A DNA stretch of 41,142 nt from Bacillota bacterium. Lineage in GTDB: Bacteria > Bacillota > DTU030 > DUMP01. The stretch lies in assembly GCA_030153805.1 (NCBI GenBank), contig JASKLG010000008.1, positions 1 through 41,142 on the forward strand, written 5' to 3'. The stretch's first letter is position 1; the number at the start of each line of letters is the position of its first letter. Under the pieces are notes generated by a model. It made no database searches. It was not told the origin of the DNA and worked only from the letters and a program-made list of their open reading frames with translations. Positions 32,373-39,693 of the stretch are shown in pieces. The translations under genes were made by a program, and so were the position numbers.

Positions 32373-33446
32373 ATGGAGAGGGAAGCTGAAAAAGGGGCCA
32401 GTCTGATCACCGTCCTGGTGCTCACGAGCGTTCTGTTCCTTCTGGGGCTGGCCCTGGCTTCGGTGGCCCGCATCAATGCCCATCTCGCAGGCAACCGCCT
32501 GCGGGAGGCCCAGGCCTTTTACCTGGCGGAAGCGGGCTTGGCGGCGGCTGAGGCGCGGCTCCGGGTCAACCCCGCCGGCCGCTCACCCTTCAGCGGGGCG
32601 TTAAGTACCGGTTCCTATGAGGTCAAGTTTGAAGAAGAACGGGCGTCCGGTAACCGGCGGACCGTACGGGTCACGGCCAAGGGGCATGCCGGCAACGCGC
32701 AGAAGACCATCACCGGAATCTTCACCCTTGAACCATATCCCCAGCACCCTGCCTTTGACTATGCCCTTTACATGGGAGATGAAGGTACCCTGGACTTAAG
32801 CGGTAACATTACGGTAAACGGCGATGTCTTCGCCAATGGAGACATCGACGTCCGGGGCTCAGCAGAAGTCACGGGAAGCGTGAGCGCGGCCGGGGAGGTG
32901 TTCAGCAATAAAGAGGATAGGGTAGAGGGCGGCGTGTTTTCAGGGGTGAGCCCCATCGCGCCGCCGTGGAGCGGAGCGGCAGAAGAGGGGTTCGCCTTTT
33001 ACCGAAAGCTGGCCGCGACGGTGCTGCCGGGAGGGGCAACTGTACAGGGCCAGTCGGCTTCGCCAGGCCTTATCTTTGTCGAGGGAGATGCAACGGTTAC
33101 CGGCACCTTCCCCGCCGGGACCGCGGTGGTGGCGACAGGAAGGCTTACGGTCAAGGGCGATGTGGAGACTATGGGCGGGGGGTTGCTTTTTCTCGCCGCT
33201 AAAGAGGAAATCTTGGCCCACGGTCACGATGCCCTCCGAGCGATTCTTTACACCCCAGGCACCTTAACCCTTACCGGCCGCGTTTCCTTAATGGGTACGG
33301 CGGTGGCCGGTACCATGCGCCTCACCGGGCATTCCAGCTTTACTTACGTAAAACCGGTAACCGGCGGGCTGGCCGTCCCGTTGCCCGGGCTCGTGGTTAA
33401 AAGGTCAATCTGGTATGAGAACTTCGCCACAATCACCACCAAGTAA
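32373..33446 (+). CDS. PilX-type minor pilin with a beta-helix-like repeat domain
   Basis: 357 residues. The N-terminus GASLITVLVLTSVLFLLGLALA followed by AQAFYLAEAGLAAAEARLR is the PilX N-terminal helix. From about 140 the sequence turns into short beta repeats rich in Gly, Val and Asp (TLDLSGNITVNGDVFANGD, VRGSAEVTGSVSAAGEV, VEGDATVTGTFP), like a polymer-forming bactofilin or right-handed beta-helix. It has no classic GFTLxE prepilin site but keeps a charged leader and one membrane helix. Possibly a surface tip or adhesion component. The next gene begins 19 bases on. Confidence 0.7.
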   Translation: MEREAEKGASLITVLVLTSVLFLLGLALASVARINAHLAGNRLREAQAFYLAEAGLAAAEARLRVNPAGRSPFSGALSTGSYEVKFEEERASGNRRTVRVTAKGHAGNAQKTITGIFTLEPYPQHPAFDYALYMGDEGTLDLSGNITVNGDVFANGDIDVRGSAEVTGSVSAAGEVFSNKEDRVEGGVFSGVSPIAPPWSGAAEEGFAFYRKLAATVLPGGATVQGQSASPGLIFVEGDATVTGTFPAGTAVVATGRLTVKGDVETMGGGLLFLAAKEEILAHGHDALRAILYTPGTLTLTGRVSLMGTAVAGTMRLTGHSSFTYVKPVTGGLAVPLPGLVVKRSIWYENFATITTK

Positions 33447-33465
33447 TAAAGGGGAGGGAGCGAGG

Positions 33466-33750
33466 TTGCAGCTCGTAAACTGCATGGAGGCTGCCGTTGC
33501 GGCACATTTTTCTGAGGTGGCCCAGCGTTTCCCCGGGGCCTGCCTCTGCCCGCGCTGCCGTCTGGACGTAATGGCCCTGGCGCTAAACGCCCTGCCCCCA
33601 CGCTACGTGGTCAGCGAAACGGGGGAGGTATACGCGCGCACGGAACAGCTCGGCCAGCAGTATAACGCCGACATTACCATTGCACTTACGCACGCCTTCA
33701 CTCAGGTAATGGCGGCGCCGCGCCACCAAAAAGGCGAAGAGGAAGGCTGA
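33466..33750 (+). CDS. ComFB-family protein
   Basis: 94 residues from TTG 33466 after GGGGAGGGAGCGAGG; the track start at 33415 lies inside the PilX-like gene. The pattern LVNCMEAAVAAHF, then CLCPRCRLDVMALALNALPPRYVV, is the late competence ComFB family. Three Cys in C-x-C-xx-C should bind zinc. In Bacillus comFB lies between comFA and comFC; here it is inside the pilus operon, between the pilins and pilM. The TTG start could lower expression relative to pilM. Function is unproven; some ComFB-type proteins bind cyclic dinucleotides. Confidence 0.82.
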   Translation: MQLVNCMEAAVAAHFSEVAQRFPGACLCPRCRLDVMALALNALPPRYVVSETGEVYARTEQLGQQYNADITIALTHAFTQVMAAPRHQKGEEEG

Positions 33751-33758
33751 TGGAGTAG

Positions 33759-34643
33759 ATGCTAGGTCTCGATATCGGCAGCGCTGCAGTAAAGTTTGCC
33801 GAGTTAGCGCCCGGTCGACGTGGCCCGGTGCTGCTCAGAAGCGGCGTAATCGCCACCCCTGCCGGAGCAGTGGTCGACGGGCAGGTAGTTCAACCCGACG
33901 AACTCGGGCGCGTCATCCAAGACGCCCTGCGCCGCGCCGGCTGCCGAACTCGGCGCGTGGCCTGCGCTGTGAATGGTTCTGGTCTCCTCTTGCGTTTAGT
34001 AGAGCTGCCGCCGCTCCCGCCAGCGCAGCTCAAAAGCTCCTTACGCTGGGAATTAGAACGGTACGTTCCTTACTCGGCCGAGGCGGTAGAATATGACGTG
34101 CAGCCCTTGGATATGCTCCCGGATAAAATAGTGGCGCTCCTCGCAACAGCTCCCAGAGCCACAATAGTTTCCCTCCTTACCGCTCTCGAGCGAGCGCGCC
34201 TGATCCCAGAGGTACTAGAGCCGGGTCCGCTGGCGCTTTTGCGTTTTATTCGTTCCTACCACTCATCGGATGCCAGCGCCGATCCGGTCCTCGTCTTAGA
34301 CCTCGGAGCATTTAGTGTAAAGGTCCTCGTTCAAAACAAAGGAAGGCTGGAGTTTGCGCGAACCATTCTCCTTGGAGAATTCGGTGCCGGTGAGGGTGCT
34401 TGGGAAAGGTTAGTAGGGGAGATCCGGCGTAGTGTCGATTACTTTTTTCTCCAACACCGCCTGGGTACCCCGCATTTCAGCACCTGCTTGTGCGCCGGCG
34501 GGTTGGTGCAAGAGACGGCGTTTCTCGGCCAGCTGGAGGCCGGCCTGGGAGTTCCCGTCCGCGTAGTTGGGCTAAGCGACCCGAACCAGCCTGCCGGGCA
34601 TCTCTTAGCTACCGCAGCAGGATTAGCTTTGGGTGAGGTATAA
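33759..34643 (+). CDS. pilM: Type IV pilus actin-like ATPase PilM
   Basis: 294 residues. MLGLDIGSAAVKFAEL is the phosphate-1 motif of the actin-like fold; LRWELERYVPYSAEAVEYDVQ and DPVLVLDLGAFSVKVLVQ are the PilM core and phosphate-2. The C-terminal CAGGLVQETAFLGQLEAGLG is the adenosine motif. It forms a cytoplasmic ring that binds the PilN tail and aligns the machine. 294 residues is slightly short against the usual 340-350. Nine bases after comFB; pilN starts 4 bases on. Confidence 0.88.
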   Translation: MLGLDIGSAAVKFAELAPGRRGPVLLRSGVIATPAGAVVDGQVVQPDELGRVIQDALRRAGCRTRRVACAVNGSGLLLRLVELPPLPPAQLKSSLRWELERYVPYSAEAVEYDVQPLDMLPDKIVALLATAPRATIVSLLTALERARLIPEVLEPGPLALLRFIRSYHSSDASADPVLVLDLGAFSVKVLVQNKGRLEFARTILLGEFGAGEGAWERLVGEIRRSVDYFFLQHRLGTPHFSTCLCAGGLVQETAFLGQLEAGLGVPVRVVGLSDPNQPAGHLLATAAGLALGEV

Positions 34644-34647
34644 AAGC

Positions 34648-35190
34648 ATGAACGAACACGCCGTCCCAAGACTTAATCTCCTTCCGCAAGCATATGTGCT
34701 AGACCGCCACCGAAAAAGAAAGGTCAGGGCCTTTTTTCTGTTTTCTTTACTCGCGGCCGCCGTTCTTGCCGTTCCTGCCATCCGGTTTCACTGGGAAATA
34801 GCCCAACTAAGGCTGGAGAAAGAAGCGCTGTCCGGCGAGCTTGCGCCCCTGCGCGCCCTGGAGGCTGCGCGTCAAAAGCTCCAGGCAGAGGTAGAACGGA
34901 CAGAGAAGCGCGAGGCCTTCCTGACCCAGAAAAGAGAAGAAGGGTTAAACCCGCTCTCATACCTTGCAACCCTTGAGGCTCTCATGCCCCAAGGAGTAAC
35001 CCTAACATCCCTTTCCCTCAAGAAAAGCGTGCTCTCCCTAGCCGGGGTAACCTTAGAGCCCCAGGAAGTCACCGTTTTGCTCGCCAACGTTCAGGCGGCC
35101 TTTGGTCCCGGCGTGCGCCTTAAAGGTTGGGAGAAGCGGGAAGACGGGCGGTACCACTTTGAGCTAGGTGGGGAGGCACGGTTCAAGTGA
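34648..35190 (+). CDS. pilN: Type IV pilus protein PilN
   Basis: 180 residues from ATG 34648 (GGTGAGG site upstream; the track GTG at 34633 lies inside pilM). The N-terminal peptide PRLNLLPQAY is the PilM-binding motif. One membrane helix (about 26-45) is followed by a coiled-coil segment (RLEKEALSGELAPLRALEAARQKLQAEVERTEKR) and a small alpha/beta domain. Partner of PilO. Its stop shares bases with the pilO start. Confidence 0.88.
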   Translation: MNEHAVPRLNLLPQAYVLDRHRKRKVRAFFLFSLLAAAVLAVPAIRFHWEIAQLRLEKEALSGELAPLRALEAARQKLQAEVERTEKREAFLTQKREEGLNPLSYLATLEALMPQGVTLTSLSLKKSVLSLAGVTLEPQEVTVLLANVQAAFGPGVRLKGWEKREDGRYHFELGGEARFK

Positions 35191-35810
35191 TGCACCCCGT
35201 CTTGACCCGCATCCGCTGGCGCGAGCTGCTTTTGTCTGGTGCTGCAGCCCTACTTCTCCTATCGACAAGTATTTACACCGGCTATGAGTGGCTTGCGGTG
35301 AAACGCCTTTCACAAGAGCTGGCCCACGAGAGAGAATATCTGGCCCAAAAAGACCTAGTAGTTAGGGAGCAAGCCGACCTTGAACGCCGACTGATTCAGC
35401 AAAGGGAGAAAACCAGGCGCACGCTCGGGGCGTTGCCCACCCAAGAGAAACAGCCAGCCCTCCTTGCTGAACTCAACCGCTATGCGGCAGAAAACAAGGT
35501 AAGCGTGGCCAAGCTGATCATTCATCCGCCCACCAATCCAGCCAATGGGGTAGGGCAGGAGGTTGAGTTCGAGGCAGTGGTACACGGCACCTATGCAAAC
35601 TTAAAAAACTACCTGGCAGCGGTACTTTCGGGAGAACGTTACCTGGCCCTGAAGTCGCTCGAGATTGTTCGGCCGGAGGGTACAACCGGCGGCGTCCTGC
35701 AAGCCCGTCTGGTTTTCACAGCTTACTTCCTTCCGGAACCCGATTTGGTAGAGCCGCCCGGTTCCCCAGAGCCTGTCATGCCTTTAGGAAAAGCCGATCC
35801 TTTCTCGTAA
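35190..35810 (+). CDS. pilO: Type IV pilus protein PilO
   Basis: 206 residues (ATG 35190; GTG 35187 is also possible), overlapping the pilN stop. One membrane helix (about 13-32), then a coiled coil (VKRLSQELAHEREYLAQKDLVV), then a beta domain with VEFEAVVHGTYANLKNYLAAVLSGERYLALKSLEI, the PilO pattern. It pairs with PilN around the platform. In Gram-negatives PilP and PilQ would follow; here the operon ends with a proline-rich tail (EPPGSPEPVMPLG). No terminator is seen in the 45 bases to DUF1893. Confidence 0.86.
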   Translation: MHPVLTRIRWRELLLSGAAALLLLSTSIYTGYEWLAVKRLSQELAHEREYLAQKDLVVREQADLERRLIQQREKTRRTLGALPTQEKQPALLAELNRYAAENKVSVAKLIIHPPTNPANGVGQEVEFEAVVHGTYANLKNYLAAVLSGERYLALKSLEIVRPEGTTGGVLQARLVFTAYFLPEPDLVEPPGSPEPVMPLGKADPFS

Positions 35811-35855
35811 CGAAAATGAATCTCAAAACTACCTCAGAAAGGAAGGATACCTTCC

Positions 35856-36317
35856 ATGCAGCCTATGATAGAGCCCATGAACCCCTTTGATCACTCTAAC
35901 GACCTCTCCAGGGCCCGGGCCCTCTTGGCCTCTTCTTCCCTAGTGGCAGTAAACGGAGAACGTGTATGGCGGAAGGAAGGGCGGGGAATCCGGCCGCTCT
36001 TCACGCTGATCGAGGAGGTCGGTCCAGAACTCCGCGGCGCTTCTCTTGCGGACATCGTAGTGGGCAAGGCCGCCGCCTTGCTCGCCGTGTTTGCCGGGTT
36101 TCGTTCCGTCTATGCCCGGACGTTGAGTAAACCCGCCCTGGCCGTGCTCGCAGAGCATGGCTTGGAGATTGTGTACGAAAATCTGGTGCCTAACATCCTA
36201 AACCGCGAAAAGACCGGCTTTTGTCCCATGGAAACTCTTACTTTGCCCATCCAGGACCCGGAAGAAGCCTATCAGGCCATCGGCGCTAAATTAGCAGAGA
36301 TGGAAGCCAAACGTTAG
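35856..36317 (+). CDS. DUF1893 family protein
   Basis: 153 residues. LIEEVGPELRGASLADIVVGKAAALLAVFAGFRSVYARTLS and the ending NILNREKTGFCPMETL match DUF1893, a family with a cytidine-deaminase-like fold described from Thermotoga. Active-site residues are not proven. ATG follows CAGAAAGGAAGGATACCTTCC. It lies 45 bases after pilO, perhaps as part of that transcript. Confidence 0.8.
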   Translation: MQPMIEPMNPFDHSNDLSRARALLASSSLVAVNGERVWRKEGRGIRPLFTLIEEVGPELRGASLADIVVGKAAALLAVFAGFRSVYARTLSKPALAVLAEHGLEIVYENLVPNILNREKTGFCPMETLTLPIQDPEEAYQAIGAKLAEMEAKR

Positions 36318-36394
36318 AACCTAGCGTGCAGAAGGCGGGTAGGATTTAAGAGTAGTCGATGGAAGGAGAGAAAGAAATTACCTTAGTTACTTAA

Positions 36395-36410
36395 CATAAT
36401 ATTTATTATG
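36395..36410. repeat. AT-rich palindrome upstream of the cupin gene
   Basis: CATAATA-TT-TATTATG, a perfect 7-bp inverted repeat, in a 201-base gap between DUF1893 and the cupin gene. The gap also holds a GCACGG/CCGTGC hairpin (36468-36490). The palindrome could be an operator; no known box is matched with confidence. Confidence 0.4.
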
Positions 36411-36518
36411 GGACATTCAATTAGAAGGAAAAACAAGCTGAGTTCACGAAGTTGTAATACAAAAAGCACGGCATTTTGGCCACCGTGCCCAATTAATTAC
36501 TGCAAGGAGGTCTTTGTT

Positions 36519-36866
36519 GTGGCCAGTACTGTTGTATTTTCCCCTGAGGAACTGTCCTGGCAGCCGCATCCCAGCAAAGCCAACGTTGGTGTGTTTGTCA
36601 AGCCGCTCCTGGCAGATGGTATGGATCCTTACCTGCGAACTCTGCTGGTTAAGGTAGAGCCCGGTGGGCAAATTGTACCGCACACACATACCACCCTCGA
36701 GTTTTTTGTCGTTCTGCAAGGGGAAGCTGTAGCCCTAGTCAACGGCTCGGAAGTTAAGCTTACAGCAGGAATGAGCGTTTACGCGCCCCCCGGTGATGAA
36801 CATGGCCTGAGGAACGAGGCCACCGAACCCATGCTACTTTTAGCCTGTTTCGCGCCGGCAGAGTAA
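36519..36866 (+). CDS. Cupin domain protein
   Basis: 116 residues from GTG 36519 after CAAGGAGGTCTTTGTT; the long track extension to 36408 has no site. Cupin motif 1 is GGQIVPHTHTTLEFFVVLQGEAV (H, H, E ligands) and motif 2 is YAPPGDEHGLRNEA. Small single cupin, likely metal-binding. The substrate is unknown; the family includes sugar, amino acid and quercetin-type enzymes and sensors. Stand-alone gene before lexA. Confidence 0.8.
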   Translation: MASTVVFSPEELSWQPHPSKANVGVFVKPLLADGMDPYLRTLLVKVEPGGQIVPHTHTTLEFFVVLQGEAVALVNGSEVKLTAGMSVYAPPGDEHGLRNEATEPMLLLACFAPAE

Positions 36867-36911
36867 GGACAGGTCCTTCTCCTCCCCTCTTTTTCCCGGC
36901 CAAACAATAGT

Positions 36912-36939
36912 TTGCAAGGGTAACAGCATGTGTTATACT
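36912..36939 (+). promoter_or_regulatory. Promoter of lexA with an inverted repeat in its spacer
   Basis: TTGCAA at 36912-36917, 16-base spacer, TATACT at 36934-36939. TAACA-GCATG-TGTTA (36921-36935) lies between the hexamers and is a candidate LexA operator, though it is not the classic GAAC-N4-GTTC box. Confidence 0.6.
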
Positions 36940-36992
36940 TAATTCAAAGCCATTATTGGGCGGAAAAGGAGCTTAAGAGGGGTGGTAAGGAG

Positions 36993-37610
36993 ATGAGAAA
37001 GAAAAACGTGGGGCTGAGTCCCCGTCAGGAACAAATGCTGGGCTTTATCCAAGCTTGGATAAAGAAGCATGGATACCCCCCTGCTGTGCGGGAGATAGGA
37101 CGGGCATTAGGTTTACGTTCTAGCTCAACAGTGCACATGCATTTAAAGCAGCTGGAGGCCAAAGGCTATTTAAAACGCAATCCGAGCAAGCCAAGGGCCA
37201 TTGAGGTGACTGCCAATCGACCTGTTGTGGCAGATGACGTTGTGGAAGTTCCTGTATTGGGCCGGGTAGCTGCCGGAAGGCCCATCCTCGCCCAGGAAAA
37301 CCGTGAAGGCTCCTTTCCTCTACCCGTTTCTTTGGCCCAGCGTGGAACCACCTTTCTTCTCCGTATCCGCGGCGATAGTATGCGGGAGGCCGGTATTCTG
37401 GACGGCGACTTAGTGCTGGTTCGCCAACAGCCGATGGTGGAAAACGGTGAAATTGCCGTAGTTCTTTTGGATGAAGAGGCTACCGTAAAGCGGTTTTATA
37501 AAGAAAACGATCATATCCGGCTGCAGCCCGAAAACCCCAGTTACGACCCTATTATTGTGCGGTCGGCTCAAGTCTTGGGCAAGGTAATAGGCGTTTTACG
37601 GTTGCTTTAG
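36993..37610 (+). CDS. lexA: LexA repressor
   Basis: 206 residues from ATG 36993, the first start downstream of the promoter with a purine-rich site (GAGGGGTGGTAAGGAG). The N-terminal winged helix is LSPRQEQMLGFIQAWIKKHGYPP with VREIGRALGLRSSSTVHMHLKQLE. The S24 peptidase half has the self-cleavage bond Ala94-Gly95 (GRVAAGRP), Ser129 (GDSMREAGI) and Lys166 (TVKRFYKE). It represses SOS genes and cuts itself when RecA is active. Ends 16 bases before an intrinsic terminator; converges on the activase gene. Confidence 0.96.
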   Translation: MRKKNVGLSPRQEQMLGFIQAWIKKHGYPPAVREIGRALGLRSSSTVHMHLKQLEAKGYLKRNPSKPRAIEVTANRPVVADDVVEVPVLGRVAAGRPILAQENREGSFPLPVSLAQRGTTFLLRIRGDSMREAGILDGDLVLVRQQPMVENGEIAVVLLDEEATVKRFYKENDHIRLQPENPSYDPIIVRSAQVLGKVIGVLRLL

Positions 37611-37626
37611 GAAGCGCAATATAACA

Positions 37627-37650
37627 CCCCCGTAAAGGGGGCTATTTTTT
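37627..37650 (+). terminator. Intrinsic terminator of lexA
   Basis: Stem CCCCC/GGGGG with loop GTAAA, then CTATTTTTT. The T-tract reaches the stop codon of the convergent activase gene. Confidence 0.85.
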
Positions 37651-38608
37651 ACGAAAGGTTTTCCCAGCGGCCGCAGCGGCCACCCCAGCTAGCCACCACT
37701 TTTCCTTCCATGCTAATACTGATGACTTCGCACTGATTAGAACAACCTGTGCAGTCAAAGCTGCTTGTCTTATACTCCAAGTGAGCCGCTTGAAAACCAC
37801 GGAACCGGGTTGGCTGAGGGTTAGCCCGCATTTTTTCCCGGGCCAGAAGAGCGGCTCCCCAGGCACCCATTACGCCGAAATGTTTCGGTACATAAACGGG
37901 AAGTCCCAAGGCCTTCTCAAAAGCAGCCCGAATTCCAACGTTGGCCGCCACTCCGCCTTGGAAAACCACCGGTGGAAGAATTTCCTTTCCCTTGCCCACG
38001 TTGTTCAAGTAGTTGCGAACCAAAGCTTCGCACAGCCCGGCGATGATATCCTCAAGGCTGTGCCCCATTTGCTGCTTGTGTACCATATCCGACTCAGCAA
38101 AAACGGTGCAGCGCCCGGCTATACGAACCGGGTTCTTCGCCCGCAGGGCGTAGCTACCGAATTCTTCAATGGGCACGTTGAGGCGCTGTGCCTGGTGGTC
38201 CAAAAAAGAGCCGGTCCCCGCCGCACAGACCGTGTTCATGGCGAAGTCCGTCACCACCCCATCGCGCATGATAATGATTTTCGAGTCTTGCCCGCCTATC
38301 TCAAGCACCGTCTGTACATCCGGCACCAAACGCGCAGCTGCCACAGCGTGGCAGGTTATCTCGTTTTTGACGAGATCGGCTCCTACCACAACGCCGGCCA
38401 GGGTGCGGCCACTACCTGTAGTCCCGACTCCTTCGATGGTCAACCCGGCAGGCACCTTTTTCTCCAGCTGTGCCAAACCCTCTTGCACAGCTGCAATGGG
38501 TTGGCCTTGCGTTCGGATATACAGGCTGGCTAAAATCTCCCCCTCTTCATCCGTTACTACCAGGTTTGTGCTTACCGAACCTACATCGACGCCTAGATAG
38601 CCGCCCAC
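37649..38608 (-). CDS. 2-hydroxyacyl-CoA dehydratase activator (ASKHA ATPase)
   Basis: 319 residues, BadF/BadG/BcrA/HgdC family. The nucleotide site is LGVDVGSVSTNLVV, and EIGGQDSKIII follows. Cys128 (VCAAGTGSFLDHQA) and Cys167 (AGRCTVFAESDMVHKQQ) fit the 4Fe-4S ligands of the dimer. After the standard domain there is a Cys-rich tail (CTGCSNQC, then GGRCGRW) that may carry another metal or cluster. The enzyme passes one electron to a dehydratase with ATP hydrolysis, but no dehydratase subunits are nearby. GTG start; it overlaps the upstream gene by 16 bases. Confidence 0.88.
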   Translation of the reverse strand: MGGYLGVDVGSVSTNLVVTDEEGEILASLYIRTQGQPIAAVQEGLAQLEKKVPAGLTIEGVGTTGSGRTLAGVVVGADLVKNEITCHAVAAARLVPDVQTVLEIGGQDSKIIIMRDGVVTDFAMNTVCAAGTGSFLDHQAQRLNVPIEEFGSYALRAKNPVRIAGRCTVFAESDMVHKQQMGHSLEDIIAGLCEALVRNYLNNVGKGKEILPPVVFQGGVAANVGIRAAFEKALGLPVYVPKHFGVMGAWGAALLAREKMRANPQPTRFRGFQAAHLEYKTSSFDCTGCSNQCEVISISMEGKVVASWGGRCGRWENLS

Positions 38609-39693
38609 GCTACTTGCCCCTCTCTTTTCTTGCGCCGTGCAGCCAGTAAGTCAATAAAGGCTTCAAGTCGCGTTCTGATTCCGGCCTCACCGGTTTGCTC
38701 GTCCAGAAAGAGCGTAAGCACCGGAATGTTAAGTTCCCGGCTGACACGCGGCAGAATGCTCTTGGCTACAATCTCAGGAATACAGGCAAACGGTGCCAGT
38801 TGAATAACGCCGTCAAAACCGCGCCAGGCATAAATAACCGTTTCACCAATACTGTTAAGCCCGTGTCCGCCCACCAATTCACTTAAGTATGGTCGCGCCG
38901 CCCCTTTGATATCTTTTTCTCCCGGCACGACTGCATTACCTAGGGTCCATTCCGCCAGGTAAATAGACCGTTCGGCGTACACGCCCATTTCTTCCAACAT
39001 TATTTGCACGTTGTGGTTGGCAAAAGGTTCAAATACTACATAGATTTCGCCTATAAGAGCTACTTTGAGGGGTTGCCGTGTTGTGTCTTGGGGAACCTTG
39101 GCCAGTCGAGCTAAAGCTTCACTTTCGGCGGCACGGATTTCCGCTACTGCAGTTGCAGCATCGATAGCCTTCAGGCATTCCTTGTAAACCCTGCTTGTCT
39201 CTCCTTTTGTTATTTCGTAAGGCCGGATGGCATGGGCGGCCTTCTCTACCCGATCTAGGGCACTAAGTTTTGTCCAAACCCGGTGCAAGATTCCAGGAAG
39301 GCGCAGCCAGTTAAGCGGGCCTTCCACCAGAGTAGATAATACCCGCAGGAAGTCTCTCGGTCGCCTGAGTGGCGGTTCAAGGATAAGCAGGCGCACGTTG
39401 TTGTAACCCAGGTCGTGAAGAATACGCCGGTGCAACTCGCCATAATAGCCGGCCCGGCATGGTCCGACTCCCCCGGTGCTGACAATAGTATCGGCGCCGA
39501 GCGCAATTGCCTCAAGGTATGTACCAAGGAGAATCTTAAAAGGGATACAGGCGAATTCGGGCGCGTATTTAGTGCCTAGGTCCAGGGTGTGCTTGCTGGG
39601 AGGAGGTGGAACTACCACTTCATGGCCCAGCTCAGCGAATAGTTGTTTGAAGACGAGCGGAGAACTACCCATGTACGGAAATGTTATACGCAC
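38593..39693 (-). CDS. Acyl-CoA dehydratase activase-related protein
   Basis: 366 residues. MRITFPYMGSSPLVFKQLFAELGHEVVVPPPPSKHTLDLGTKYAPEFACIPFKILLGTYLEA and TIVSTGGVGPCRAGYYGELH belong to the activase-associated/DUF2229-like proteins related to the dehydratase subunit fold. It ends with LTLFLDEQTGEAGIRTRLEAFIDLLAARR, shared with the neighbouring gene. Several conserved Cys (EFACIPFK, GPCRAGYYG, FACIPE) could hold an Fe-S cluster. It overlaps both neighbours on the minus strand, so the three are one operon. The substrate is unknown. Confidence 0.82.
   Translation of the reverse strand: MRITFPYMGSSPLVFKQLFAELGHEVVVPPPPSKHTLDLGTKYAPEFACIPFKILLGTYLEAIALGADTIVSTGGVGPCRAGYYGELHRRILHDLGYNNVRLLILEPPLRRPRDFLRVLSTLVEGPLNWLRLPGILHRVWTKLSALDRVEKAAHAIRPYEITKGETSRVYKECLKAIDAATAVAEIRAAESEALARLAKVPQDTTRQPLKVALIGEIYVVFEPFANHNVQIMLEEMGVYAERSIYLAEWTLGNAVVPGEKDIKGAARPYLSELVGGHGLNSIGETVIYAWRGFDGVIQLAPFACIPEIVAKSILPRVSRELNIPVLTLFLDEQTGEAGIRTRLEAFIDLLAARRKKREGQVAWAAI

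Noticed and set aside
37781-38533. 250-residue plus-strand ORF
   Set aside because: Antisense to the activase gene, which is well supported; no ribosome site or family.
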